From NCBI GenBank assembly GCA_046296435.1, contig JBKBLI010000009.1:11720-75719 (forward strand): a stretch of 64,000 nt of DNA, read 5' to 3'. A model generated the notes under the pieces. The model had not been told where the DNA came from. It did not search any database and saw only the letters and a list, made by a program, of their open reading frames with translations. The DNA comes from M3007 sp046296435. GTDB lineage: Bacteria > Bacteroidota > Bacteroidia > Chitinophagales > Saprospiraceae. Both the position numbers and the translations under genes were made by a program. Of this stretch, positions 1 to 8,889 are shown piece after piece (positions within the stretch are counted from its first letter, which is position 1; every line of letters starts with the position of its first letter).

Positions 1-1745
1 ATGTCGTATGTCTTACCGTCGCCGGTAAAGGTAAACCACAGCGAGCCATTGATCATGGGCATGACGTTGGGAATGCCATCCAGAAAACAATCTGGCGCCG
101 GCGGGTCGTTGGGCGCCACGGTAGCGTTGGTGTTGTCGTAGATACCGCTCACTTGCGATACGCCTGCCGCCGCGCCAAAGAGGGCGGTGATATCTACGGC
201 TTTGCCGCAGTCGTCGGCGTCGAACACCAGCGCCGGCAGCGCGACGTATTCCAGATCATCAATGTAATACAGGGCATTGTTATCCAGCGGATAAAAGTTG
301 ATGCCGCCGAGATTTTTCGGATAAGCCATCTTCTTCACGTACTTGCCGTTGATGAACAAGCTGAGGATATTGTTGTCCAGGTCGATCGTGAAGTCTACGG
401 TAAACCATGCGGCTTTGGGGTACACGAAATTGCCCAGACTGGGTCCGGCGCCGATTTGGATATTACCTGTAGTATCAGTATTGAAGAACACGTCCAAGTT
501 CCAATCGCCGTTGGTTACCGGCGTTACATTTTGGATATTGAAGTAGCCGCCTTTGCCCATTGGCACATACATTTTCCACTTCAGGCTGTAGCGGCCCGTC
601 GTTTTATTTTGCAGGTTGAGGATGATATCCATCGGGCCGCCGTTGGGGTTGTTGCTGAATATCTTCAACGAATTGGGCGCAGAGGCAGCCTGCTCGGTGC
701 TGGCAAAAGCCGTGGCGCCGCCCGGCCAGAGTTGCCAGTTAGCCGGCGACTGAGCGGTGATACCCTGCGTCGTATTGTACGTATCGAAGTTGTCGCAGAT
801 GATAGCGTCTGGGTTTTGGTCGCAAGATGCCGCGGGGCAAGGGTCGCAGGAATTGAAGCAGACAGCCGAGAGCGTTGCGGGGCCGGAGGGGGTCACCGTG
901 CGGTTGAAGCCGCCGAAGCCGTCGGGTACGCCGCAAGCCGCCTGACCGCTTTCCCAGCCAGAGGGACCGTTTTTGAATTTGTATTGGTAGGTCTGGCCTT
1001 CTTGAAGCGTAAATGTGCCCGACCATATGCCATTGCCCTGATCTGTCAACAGTTCGTCTGCCCAACCCGTGAAATCGCCGGCTATGCGCATACCCCCGGC
1101 ATCTACGGTAATCAAAGATGCGTTGACGCGGAAAGTGATGTCATGCGAAGGCGCCACAAAGTTGGAGACTTCGATATCGTCCACCTTGAAGGTGTATTCC
1201 CAATCGCCAACCCAGCGGAAGCGCAGGCGCACGTCGCTCTGGCCGTTGGCGACAGGAATGCTCAAGTCCACCGGACCGTTGAACATGGTGTTGTTGGGTA
1301 AGCCGGTAAAGAGTTTGTACTCTGTCCAGTCAGCGCCGCCATTGGTGCTCACGCCAACAAACGCCTCCGAAAAAGCGTTGAAATAAGCGTATTGGGCGTG
1401 AAAACGCAAACGCGTGTCGGTAGAGGCGCTACAGTCAAACGATGGGCCGGTGAGGGTCACGTCGTGCATGTTGTTTTCGCCGTTGGCGTCAGAGTTGAAA
1501 TGGAAGAATCCAAGCGCCGCAGTGGGAGCGGCAAAAGGCCCGGCGCCAAATGAAGCGATAGAAGGGTCGTTCTCCCAGTACCAAACTTCGGCGCCTGCAT
1601 TGGTACCGCCGCTGGTCCAACTTGCCTCAGCCGCAGCTTGGTCGTTGAAGTTTTCGGTGAAAATAACCTGGGCCTGCGCGTGGAACAGGCTGAAGGATGT
1701 CAGCAAGAGCGCCAACAAACCTCTGAATGTGCAATTTCGTGTCAT
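1..1745 (-). CDS. Secreted multidomain protein, probable T9SS cargo (C-terminus beyond the window)
   Basis: The minus-strand frame opens with ATG at 1745 and is uninterrupted to base 1, giving about 581 residues with no stop, so the C-terminus lies outside. Residues 1-25 form a signal peptide (leucine-rich core, then HAQAQ). A first beta-sandwich-like segment (ENFND... to about residue 195) resembles MAM or jelly-roll ligand-binding modules. A segment around residues 198-290 (FRVNASLITVDAGGMRIAGD, then FTGW) has the look of a starch- or glycogen-binding fold (CBM48/CBM20-like). A third region around residues 310-500 looks like a LamG/concanavalin-like domain. The last visible part (GSLWFTFTGDGKTYDI) resembles modules common in Bacteroidota surface proteins with T9SS sorting tails, but no sorting tail is visible here. 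Carbohydrate binding is inferred; no catalytic residues were recognised. Confidence 0.8.
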   Translation of the reverse strand, partial: MTRNCTFRGLLALLLTSFSLFHAQAQVIFTENFNDQAAAEASWTSGGTNAGAEVWYWENDPSIASFGAGPFAAPTAALGFFHFNSDANGENNMHDVTLTGPSFDCSASTDTRLRFHAQYAYFNAFSEAFVGVSTNGGADWTEYKLFTGLPNNTMFNGPVDLSIPVANGQSDVRLRFRWVGDWEYTFKVDDIEVSNFVAPSHDITFRVNASLITVDAGGMRIAGDFTGWADELLTDQGNGIWSGTFTLQEGQTYQYKFKNGPSGWESGQAACGVPDGFGGFNRTVTPSGPATLSAVCFNSCDPCPAASCDQNPDAIICDNFDTYNTTQGITAQSPANWQLWPGGATAFASTEQAASAPNSLKIFSNNPNGGPMDIILNLQNKTTGRYSLKWKMYVPMGKGGYFNIQNVTPVTNGDWNLDVFFNTDTTGNIQIGAGPSLGNFVYPKAAWFTVDFTIDLDNNILSLFINGKYVKKMAYPKNLGGINFYPLDNNALYYIDDLEYVALPALVFDADDCGKAVDITALFGAAAGVSQVSGIYDNTNATVAPNDPPAPDCFLDGIPNVMPMINGSLWFTFTGDGKTYD

Positions 1746-1863
1746 AGAAAGAAAACGAGAATAGTTAAAGTTTAAGCAAGTTCGGGTTGACAAAGTTCGC
1801 GATTTTTTCGCTAATTGACAGGGATAAAAAGAGGTTTGACCCTCCTAAAAACGACTTTTTTAC

Positions 1864-1884
1864 ACAAAAAGCGGATAACCGCTT
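1864..1884 (-). terminator. Rho-independent terminator after paaBC
   Basis: Perfect 6-bp stem AAGCGG/CCGCTT (1869-1874 with 1879-1884) around an ATAA loop. Read on the minus strand it is followed by a short T tract. It lies between the paaC stop and the next minus-strand gene, so it should end the paaB-paaC transcript. Confidence 0.6.
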
Positions 1885-1984
1885 GATTATCAAAAAATTA
1901 CAAAACGCTTAGGCGGCGACTTTTTTTCGCTAAAAAACGATAAATCCCTTGCGAAAGCGCCGCGTTTCGTTTTTTGCTTCATAC

Positions 1985-2746
1985 TCACCATTTGGCGCCC
2001 GGATAGGCGCGCTGCAAAAATTGCATTTCGGGTAATATGTGTCCCAGATGCTCTGTGTGCAGGCCCTCTTTTCCTCCCGTGTGCATATACGTATCCGCAG
2101 GGGCGTTCAGATGGGCTTCTTCCAATACTTCGCTCACCTTTTGGAGCCATTTACCTTTGATGGCGTTGAGGTCGGGGGCTATCCCTTGTTCGCAGGCGAT
2201 GCGATCTACTTCGCCGGGGATGCACAATTCGCCCGTGTAGGGCCACAAGACATCCAGCGCTTCTTGCATTTTTTGTCGGCTTTCGTCGGTACCGTCGCCG
2301 AGGCGAATGGTCCATTCTGAAGAAAAACGCAGGTGATAAGTTGTCTCTTTGATCGCTTTTTCGGCGATAGCGGCCATGCGCTCGTCGGCGCTATCGCGCA
2401 GCGCCTGATAGCAGTAGTAGCTGTAGGCGTCGTAAAAAAACTGCCGTAGGATGGTCGTTCCCCAGTGGCCATTGGGCTGCTCGACCAACAACACATTGCG
2501 AAACTCGCGCTCGTCGCGCAAAAAAGCCAGATCGTCCTCCGTTCGGTTTCGACCTTCTAACTCAGCGGCATAACTCAGCCACATGCGGGCCTGGCCCAGC
2601 AGGTCCAGCGCGATATTGCTCAACGCGATATCCTGCTCAAGCGCGGGTCCGTGACCGCACCATTCGCTCAGACGCTGCGCGAGGATCAGGGTATTGTCTC
2701 CCTGTTGTAAGGCGTAGCGGTATCGGATTTCGGTATAGGAGTTCAT
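1985..2746 (-). CDS. paaC: 1,2-phenylacetyl-CoA epoxidase subunit PaaC
   Basis: 253 residues starting MNSYTEIRYRYALQQGDNTL, close to the family length of about 250. PaaC is the structural, catalytically inactive ferritin-like partner of PaaA in the complex that epoxidises the ring of phenylacetyl-CoA. Recognisable segments are LSEWCGHGPALEQDIALSNI, LDLLGQARMWLSYAAELEG and the C-terminal HTEHLGHILPEMQFLQRAYPG. The in-frame ORF reaches further upstream, but that extension overlaps paaB and lacks family similarity, so the ATG at 2746 is preferred. It follows paaB by 7 bp and is surely cotranscribed. No paaA, paaD or paaE lies next to the pair, which is unusual. Confidence 0.9.
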   Translation of the reverse strand: MNSYTEIRYRYALQQGDNTLILAQRLSEWCGHGPALEQDIALSNIALDLLGQARMWLSYAAELEGRNRTEDDLAFLRDEREFRNVLLVEQPNGHWGTTILRQFFYDAYSYYCYQALRDSADERMAAIAEKAIKETTYHLRFSSEWTIRLGDGTDESRQKMQEALDVLWPYTGELCIPGEVDRIACEQGIAPDLNAIKGKWLQKVSEVLEEAHLNAPADTYMHTGGKEGLHTEHLGHILPEMQFLQRAYPGAKW

Positions 2747-2753
2747 TTTCCGC

Positions 2754-3032
2754 TCACATGTGTTTGACCTCATCGGGTAGTTTGTAGAAAGTCGGATGCC
2801 GATACACTTTGTCGTTGCTGGGATCAAAAAATGCCTCTGCATCTTCGGTGGAAGCGTGCAGGTGGCGCGACTCCACGACCCAAATGCTTACGCCCTCGTT
2901 GCGCCGGCAATAGACGTCGCGCGCATTTTCAATAGCCATTTGCGCGTCGGCTGCGTGGAGGCTACCGGCATGCTTGTGGCTCAACCCCTGCTTGGAGCGG
3001 ATGAATACTTCCCAAAGCGGCCAATCTTTCAT
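2754..3032 (-). CDS. paaB: 1,2-phenylacetyl-CoA epoxidase subunit PaaB
   Basis: 92 residues starting MKDWPLWEVFIRSKQGLSHK, close to the usual length of about 95. PaaB is the small bridging subunit that organises PaaA-PaaC dimers in the ring epoxidase. The family pattern W-VF-R---G--H-HAGSLHA-DA--A--NARD-Y-RR-EG-SIWVV is clear, as is the ending DPSNDKVYRHPTFYKLPDEV. The ATG at 3032 gives the standard N-terminus; the longer frame upstream would run into the divergent promoter region. It is the first gene of a two-gene paaBC unit divergent from the outer-membrane protein gene at 3187. The catalytic subunit PaaA, which normally precedes paaB, is absent here. Confidence 0.9.
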   Translation of the reverse strand: MKDWPLWEVFIRSKQGLSHKHAGSLHAADAQMAIENARDVYCRRNEGVSIWVVESRHLHASTEDAEAFFDPSNDKVYRHPTFYKLPDEVKHM

Positions 3033-3135
3033 ACAAACATCAACTGATGGCTTAAAAAACTTTGCAAAGTTAGCTATTCCGGTCGTTTTGTGCACATTAA
3101 ATGGCCAAACCGCCGAAAAACTGCCCCGATCGGTA

Positions 3136-3143
3136 TATCTTTG
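3136..3143 (+). promoter_or_regulatory. Bacteroidota -7 box (TATCTTTG)
   Basis: Exact match to the TAnnTTTG consensus, 43 bp ahead of the ATG at 3187. No convincing TTG -33 element lies at the usual distance, so this is a moderate call. It would drive the outer-membrane protein gene and probably the lipoprotein gene behind it. Confidence 0.5.
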
Positions 3144-3186
3144 CCCCGAACTTTTGGTTTTTTCGTCATACAACGACTTCTTATTC

Positions 3187-4068
3187 ATGCAGTTTGCAGG
3201 AAAAAAAATTGCACTCCTTAGCGCGCTATTTTTTTGGACGCTCGTGGCGCAGGCCCAATTGCGCTATGGCATTCGGGCCGGCTTAAACTTTGCTACGTTG
3301 CGCGGCCCTTATGAACAAAATTCGGCAGGAGAAGATCTTGAGCGTTTCGAAAACGTCACCGGATTCCACATCGGCATCGGATTCGCCTATCCATTCACGG
3401 ACGAGTTCGGACTGCGCTCCGAATTTATGTATTCCAAAAAAGGCCTGCGCTACACCTACGAAGGCGATATGTACCGCATATTTACTCACGCAGGGGGCAG
3501 CACCCTCACTTTGGGCGAAGGGCGCCGGTTGATCAACATCAACCAATCTTACATCGATATTCCCATTACCGCGTATTACCGCCTCAAAGACTTTGAGTTG
3601 TCGGCAGGCGTATATGCCGCCCTGCAGGTCCAGGCGGTGGGCGAGGGTTCTGCCGCTTATTCCGGCAAAACCCAACCGCTCCAAAATCCTACAGGCGACC
3701 TGCGCTTCAACCTCCAGCACAATTACCGCCGCGACAAACCGGGCGAGGGCAAAGGCGAAGAGACCATCTCTGCCCAAGTGGACGCCCGCACGCTCACCTT
3801 ACCTATGACCCTCGGCGCTTACTACGACTACCCTGAAGACCGGGGGCGTCTTTACAACAGCCTGGATTATGGCCTTACTGCCGGAGCTTCGTATTTCTTG
3901 AGCCGGGCATTGTATATCGGCGCGCGCATCCAGTACGGCTTAGCCGACCTGACCCGCGACCAAGCCGATCTGCAATACTATCGACCCGATGCCGACAACG
4001 CGCCCGTTTACCGCGCCGATTTCGACCGCAATTTCAACATCCAGCTTTCGCTGGGCTTCAGTTTTTAA
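3187..4068 (+). CDS. Outer-membrane beta-barrel protein, PorT/OMP_b-brl_2-like
   Basis: 293 residues. The signal peptide is MQFAGKKIALLSALFFWTLV followed by AQAQ, then LRYGIRAGLNFATLRG, the typical first strand of small Bacteroidota outer-membrane barrels. Alternating hydrophobic/aromatic strands continue through the protein and the chain ends in IQLSLGFSF, a terminal aromatic barrel signature. The ATG at 3187 is chosen because it places the signal peptide at the N-terminus. The lipoprotein gene at 4098 follows by 29 bp in the same direction and is probably cotranscribed. The exact role (porin-like, or PorT-related in the T9SS) cannot be told from the sequence alone. Confidence 0.85.
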   Translation: MQFAGKKIALLSALFFWTLVAQAQLRYGIRAGLNFATLRGPYEQNSAGEDLERFENVTGFHIGIGFAYPFTDEFGLRSEFMYSKKGLRYTYEGDMYRIFTHAGGSTLTLGEGRRLININQSYIDIPITAYYRLKDFELSAGVYAALQVQAVGEGSAAYSGKTQPLQNPTGDLRFNLQHNYRRDKPGEGKGEETISAQVDARTLTLPMTLGAYYDYPEDRGRLYNSLDYGLTAGASYFLSRALYIGARIQYGLADLTRDQADLQYYRPDADNAPVYRADFDRNFNIQLSLGFSF

Positions 4069-4097
4069 TCTTCTTTTTTCAAAAAAAATTCCCAAGC

Positions 4098-5678
4098 ATG
4101 CTTGATCTGACTCGCGCGCTCAGAAGCGGAGCGTACATAGCGGTAAGCGCCGCGACCCTGTTTTTTTCCTGCAAAAAAGACTTCGAGAACGTCGAATTGG
4201 CCGGCCGCATTGCCGACTTCGCCTTTCCGCTCTTTTCAACAGAACTGTCCATACAGGACCTGGTATCCAATATCATCAGAGAGGATGTGCAAGGCGATAC
4301 CCTGATCATCAATCCGGACGGTACGATGACCCTTTTCTACAGCGGCGAATTGGCCGAAAAGCCGGCTTCAGACCTCAATATCTGGATCGAAAACGCCCTT
4401 ATCCCAATCGCCGCCCCTGAATATTTTGCCCCCATCGACGCGCCCAATGGCGTCATCATCAGAGAGGTGGATCTGAAGTCGGGACTGCTCACCTTACTGA
4501 TTGTCAACACAACTCCCGCTCCCATCACAGGCGTCTTCTCCAGCCCTCAGATGACCAAAAACGGCGTACCGCTCTCCATTCCGTTCAACGCTCCTGCTAA
4601 CGGGCTGTTTTTTTCCCCGCCGGTCAACTTGGCCGATTGGAAACTAACGGTGGATAACAACACCCTGTACTGTCGGTATGAAGCGTTCCAAAACGGGCAG
4701 CCCATCGTCATCCCCGACGCCTCGCCCGGCACGCCGGGTATCGGCATGTCGATCAGCGGCATGAACTTCTGGTACATGGAAGGGTACTGGGGCTACACTG
4801 AATATCCGCTTACGCTCGACACGATCGCTATCGATATCAACCAAACCAATCTGGACGCCAATGTCTTTATCAAAAACCCCAAAATCACCCTGACGATCAG
4901 CAATTCGTGGGGCTTCCCCACGCGGGGCATCGCCAATGTATTCGAATTTGTGGGCCGCGACGGCAAAACCTATCCGCTTGTCACCTCTTTGTTCGGCCCC
5001 GACAAAGGGGTAGATTTCAATTATCCGCAGTGGATCAAAGGCGAAGTGGGCCAGACCAAAATCACGCAATTCACCCTCGACGAAACCAACTCAAATATTG
5101 CCGAAATCTTCAACGCGCAGCCTGTCAAGTTGATTTACGACTTACAAGGCGTGGCCAATGCCCTTCAAGACCCCTCGATCATTGGATTTTTGACCGACAG
5201 CAGCAATATCAAACTTCAGGTGCGCGTCGAACTTCTGTTGGAGGGGTCTGCGCGCAACTTCAGCGCCGAGCAGGATCTCGATCTCAACTTTGGGGATATC
5301 GGCAACGTAGCTGTTGAGGATCTGGAGTCCGTAGAGTTCAAAATCGTCACTGAAAATTCAGCCCCAATCGCCACGGCGCTGCAAATATATTTTCAGGACG
5401 AATTCGGCGCCGTGATTGATTCCCTCTTCGCAGGCCCTCCGGCCTTTATCATGGAATCCGCGCCCATCAACTCGCAAGGCGTCAGCACCGGATTCAGTCG
5501 CCGCGAAACCTTTGTTCCGATGGATCGCCAACGCTTCGAAAGGGTGCGCAACGCTTCTAAGGCCAAACTTTTTACGTACTTCACCACCGCTCAGGATGGT
5601 CTGACGCCCGTCAAACTGCTGGCGACCAACGCCGCCAGGGTAGGCATGGGGATCAGGGTGCGGGTGAAGCGGGAATGA
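4098..5678 (+). CDS. Lipoprotein of unknown function
   Basis: 526 residues with a lipobox around residues 22-25 (FFSC, Cys25) followed by KK, so it should be lipidated and anchored in the envelope. The rest is rich in beta-type sequence with several hydrophobic-alternating stretches (LTISNSWGFPTRGIANVFEF; VRVELLLEGSARNFSAEQDL), suggesting stacked beta-sandwich domains. I do not recognise a named family. Its start lies 29 bp after the outer-membrane barrel gene, and the spacer contains a T-run/A-run element (about 4074-4090) that recurs at other gene starts in this window. It converges on the AsmA-like gene with a 20-bp gap. A partner role for the barrel protein is inferred from position only. 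Confidence 0.75.
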   Translation: MLDLTRALRSGAYIAVSAATLFFSCKKDFENVELAGRIADFAFPLFSTELSIQDLVSNIIREDVQGDTLIINPDGTMTLFYSGELAEKPASDLNIWIENALIPIAAPEYFAPIDAPNGVIIREVDLKSGLLTLLIVNTTPAPITGVFSSPQMTKNGVPLSIPFNAPANGLFFSPPVNLADWKLTVDNNTLYCRYEAFQNGQPIVIPDASPGTPGIGMSISGMNFWYMEGYWGYTEYPLTLDTIAIDINQTNLDANVFIKNPKITLTISNSWGFPTRGIANVFEFVGRDGKTYPLVTSLFGPDKGVDFNYPQWIKGEVGQTKITQFTLDETNSNIAEIFNAQPVKLIYDLQGVANALQDPSIIGFLTDSSNIKLQVRVELLLEGSARNFSAEQDLDLNFGDIGNVAVEDLESVEFKIVTENSAPIATALQIYFQDEFGAVIDSLFAGPPAFIMESAPINSQGVSTGFSRRETFVPMDRQRFERVRNASKAKLFTYFTTAQDGLTPVKLLATNAARVGMGIRVRVKRE

Positions 5679-5698
5679 GTTAGAGGGAGTGGGGCGCG

Positions 5699-8600
5699 TC
5701 AGTTCTTGCGTCTGAACGGATTGGCTTCATCCAATTTGCGTTTTGCTTCGTCGGCTTTGCGCCGGGCTTCGCGTTCCAGCTCTTCTCGCCTGCGCTGCGC
5801 CTCTTCTTGAAGGCGTTGCGCTTCCTCGCGGGCCTTATCCTGCGCTTCGCGGGCTTTTTGGTCGGCCAGGTTGCGCAGGCTGTCTTGCACGCGCCTCGCT
5901 TCGGTTTCGGCGCGCAATCTGGCGGCGTCCATTTCGCTCTGCACCCGGTTGCGCAGGGAGTCGCGGGTCTGGTCTATGCGGTTTTGCACCGTCGCTTGCG
6001 CTTCTTCTCTAATACTGCTTTGGCCGTCGGCCCCAAGTACCTTGAAGGTCACCTTGGGATTGGAGAGGCGGCCGCTAAGGTCAAAGCGGATGTTGATATA
6101 GTCGCCATTGGCAATGCTTACGCCTTGCTTGGCCGCTTCCGCGCTCAGGAAATTCAGGCCGGAATTGACACCGGCGCCCAGCGCTTTTCTCGGCGTTTTG
6201 GTGAGGATCTGATAGGACATGTCCTGCTGGATACCGTGAAATCCGGATATCTGCATGGCCACATCGCGGACCTGGAGATTGAAGGGCTTCACGCTGACTT
6301 TGCCGTCCTTGATCTCGAACCAGTTGCGGGTATTGCCCAACTCTAAACGCGACAAATAGGGGGCGTTGAGCCGGGTGGCCAGTTCGTTGGCAGCCTTGAA
6401 ATTGCTCAGCGTCGCATTGATGGTCTCCAGGAAGCCTGCGGCGTTGAGCGAAGCCAAATCGGGGGTCATGTCTTTGCCGAGCAATCCGCTCATGCTAAGC
6501 GTCGTATTGAATCGGCCGTCGATGAGTTGCGCGATGGGCGCCGCGGCTTTCATGGTTGAAAATTGCCGATAGGCATCCTTGAATCCAAGATTGACCAACC
6601 CCAACTCGACATTGTATGCGGGCTTATTCAGGTCGCGCGTGTCGTAATCGCCGCTGATGCTGAATTGACCTCCGAGCAGATCGGCCCGCACGTTGCGCAG
6701 CGAAGCTACGCCTCTAGAGGCGACCACCTGCCCGTTGAGGTTGTTGATGTCCATATCGGTATATCGGACTTTGTCGAAAGAGGCATTGAGGGCGATATCT
6801 ACATTCTGAGGTACGGGGATCACGCCCTCGGCCGCAGGCTCGGCTTGTCCTGAGGCCGGAGCGGCGGCATTGTCTGACATGAAGGGGTTTAGGTCGAAAG
6901 AGCGGGAGCGCAGGTTGAGCGTACCGCTGACTGTTTCATTGTTGAACAGGTAATTCCAGACGTTGTTGAGTTGGCCGGAGCCGCTTAGGTCCCCCGCGCC
7001 ATTGATCACTACGCCGAAATCGTCCAGCGTCATCTTGTTGGGCGTAAAATGCCCTTTCATGCTCAGGTTGCTCAGATCGTAAGTATCGTATTTGAGGCGA
7101 TTGATGCGGCCGTCCACGTTGAAGTCCCAGCGGTCGAAGGGGCGCTCGGACGCGGCGGTAGCGGCGGCGGGCGGCGGCGGCTCATCGCTTTCGCTCATCC
7201 ATTCGTTGGCGTCGAAAAAAGCGGAACTGAACGTCAACACGCCCTTCATGGTCTTTTGCGGCGAGAACCAAGCCAGAATGTTGTCCACGGCGCCAGAAGC
7301 GCGCAGGTCGCTCTTACCCAGACGGGCGTCGAACTGCTCAACGGCTACGCGTTGGGGCGAGAGCGTAGTCTGGAGCGCGGCGATGCGAACATCTGGTTGG
7401 CCGGCGCTGCGATAGGTCATATTTTGCAGGCCGAATACGCCGTTCATTTGCACCTGTTCGTATTGTTGGCGTTCGATTTGATTCATTGAGGCTTTTGCGG
7501 TCAGATTGGCGCGCAGGATACCGTTGAGTTCAGACACCCCTTCCATCGGGAAGGCTTTGGCCAGTTCGCCGAGGTTGAGCGTGCCGTTGAGGCGCATGTC
7601 AACGGTCGGGTTGCTGATCGGCCGCGACAGGTTGAAATAGCCTTCCAGAGGATTGGAGCCGATGCGCAAGGCAAAACGGGGTATCTTGACGGTCATGTTG
7701 TCGAGTTGCCTGTCGGGGCTATTGACAGAGGCCTCCACATTGATCCCGGATACGCCCAGCGGGAGGGACGGATATTTGAAGGCGCCGTCGTTGACGCCGA
7801 TGTCAACACGGAATGCCGGATACGCATTTTCGCTGTACGTACCTTTGATCATACCAGACAGCTTGAGCGATCCCGACGCGCTCACATTGCCAAAATCCTT
7901 GGTGTAGGCGCCGGGGATCAGCGAAAGGAAGCTCTTGAAGGTGTTTTCGGGCGTGGTGAACACCAGATCCATCATCACGTCGCGCTCGTTGGGCAATTGT
8001 ACCCATCCGGTGAGCAAGAGCCGCAGGTCGTTGATGCGCAGGTCGTTCTCTTTGAGCGTGAAGCGTTGGTTGCTCATGTCGGCGTTGAGCACGTTATTCC
8101 AAGTTGCCTGGGCGTTGCTCAGATAGCTCACGCCGCCGTATTTGAAGGAGAGCGCGGCGATCTGGGTACGGGTTGCGATATCGTAGATCAGGCTGCCGAA
8201 CTTGCCGCTTCCGGTATGGTCAAGCCCTTTGATCTGAATGCGCATGTTGCTCTCGCGATCGTCGTAGAGGAGCGCGCCGTTGCGGATGGCGTAGCGCTCT
8301 ATCTTCATGACGCCGGCCGAGGGTTCTTTAGCGCTTGCCGCAGGGGCTTCGTCGCCCGGCTTGACGATATCATAGTTGGCCCGGCCATCCGGCGTGATAT
8401 AGACCCGTATGTCCGGATTGTCGAGGTAAAAGCCTTTGATAACGATATCGTCGCTGAAGATAGCCGACCAAAGGTCGATGGCCATGTCCATTTTTTTGCA
8501 GTAGAGGAGACGCGTACCTTCGAAATCGTCGCGTCCGGTGATGCTCAGATCCTCCAATCCGACGGAGAGCTTGGGGAAGTGGCGGAACAGCGACAAGCTC

Positions 8601-8752
8601 ACGCGTTCAAAATCCAGCGTCGCCGTGAGGCTCTCGTTGGCTGTTTTCTTGATCTGCGCAACGATCTCGTCTTTGAACAAAAATGGCAAGGCGATCAAAG
8701 CGCCTATTAAGACGGCAACGAATATGGCAATGCCCAAAAATATTTTTTTCAT
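5699..8752 (-). CDS. AsmA-like family protein with charged coiled-coil tail
   Basis: 1017 residues from ATG 8752 (MKKIFLGIAIFVAVLIGALI). One transmembrane helix occupies residues 4-24, followed by the AsmA N-terminal pattern (VSLSLFRHFPKLSVGLEDLS) and long repeated beta-strand segments such as LNNVWNYLFNNETVSGTLNL. This is the architecture of the bridge-like lipid-transport superfamily (AsmA, TamB, YhdP) thought to move phospholipids between membranes. The segment QISGFHGIQQDMSYQILTKT near residue 840 belongs to the AsmA C-terminal region. The last roughly 100 residues are highly charged (REEAQRLQEEAQRRREELER) and should form a coiled coil, which is not a standard part of AsmA. The upstream in-frame start adds a non-conserved 14 residues and is not preferred. 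Monocistronic by appearance. Confidence 0.85.
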   Translation of the reverse strand: MKKIFLGIAIFVAVLIGALIALPFLFKDEIVAQIKKTANESLTATLDFERVSLSLFRHFPKLSVGLEDLSITGRDDFEGTRLLYCKKMDMAIDLWSAIFSDDIVIKGFYLDNPDIRVYITPDGRANYDIVKPGDEAPAASAKEPSAGVMKIERYAIRNGALLYDDRESNMRIQIKGLDHTGSGKFGSLIYDIATRTQIAALSFKYGGVSYLSNAQATWNNVLNADMSNQRFTLKENDLRINDLRLLLTGWVQLPNERDVMMDLVFTTPENTFKSFLSLIPGAYTKDFGNVSASGSLKLSGMIKGTYSENAYPAFRVDIGVNDGAFKYPSLPLGVSGINVEASVNSPDRQLDNMTVKIPRFALRIGSNPLEGYFNLSRPISNPTVDMRLNGTLNLGELAKAFPMEGVSELNGILRANLTAKASMNQIERQQYEQVQMNGVFGLQNMTYRSAGQPDVRIAALQTTLSPQRVAVEQFDARLGKSDLRASGAVDNILAWFSPQKTMKGVLTFSSAFFDANEWMSESDEPPPPAAATAASERPFDRWDFNVDGRINRLKYDTYDLSNLSMKGHFTPNKMTLDDFGVVINGAGDLSGSGQLNNVWNYLFNNETVSGTLNLRSRSFDLNPFMSDNAAAPASGQAEPAAEGVIPVPQNVDIALNASFDKVRYTDMDINNLNGQVVASRGVASLRNVRADLLGGQFSISGDYDTRDLNKPAYNVELGLVNLGFKDAYRQFSTMKAAAPIAQLIDGRFNTTLSMSGLLGKDMTPDLASLNAAGFLETINATLSNFKAANELATRLNAPYLSRLELGNTRNWFEIKDGKVSVKPFNLQVRDVAMQISGFHGIQQDMSYQILTKTPRKALGAGVNSGLNFLSAEAAKQGVSIANGDYINIRFDLSGRLSNPKVTFKVLGADGQSSIREEAQATVQNRIDQTRDSLRNRVQSEMDAARLRAETEARRVQDSLRNLADQKAREAQDKAREEAQRLQEEAQRRREELEREARRKADEAKRKLDEANPFRRKN

Positions 8753-8889
8753 AAAAATTTTAACGATCATCCACTGCGCGACATTGCATGCCACCTTTGA
8801 CTGATTGCAGTATTTTTATCGGAAATATAAATGGCTTCGCCCAAAACGCATGAAGTTCCGGCCCGTCGGCCCGTTCCTACGCTGCGCGA

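Noticed and set aside
153..1301. Long plus-strand frame of 382 codons
   Set aside because: Antisense to the secreted protein on the minus strand, which has a signal peptide and coherent domains; GC-rich DNA often gives such shadows.
7706..8710. Long plus-strand frame of 334 codons
   Set aside because: Antisense shadow of the AsmA-like gene; no motif, and the minus-strand gene is well supported.
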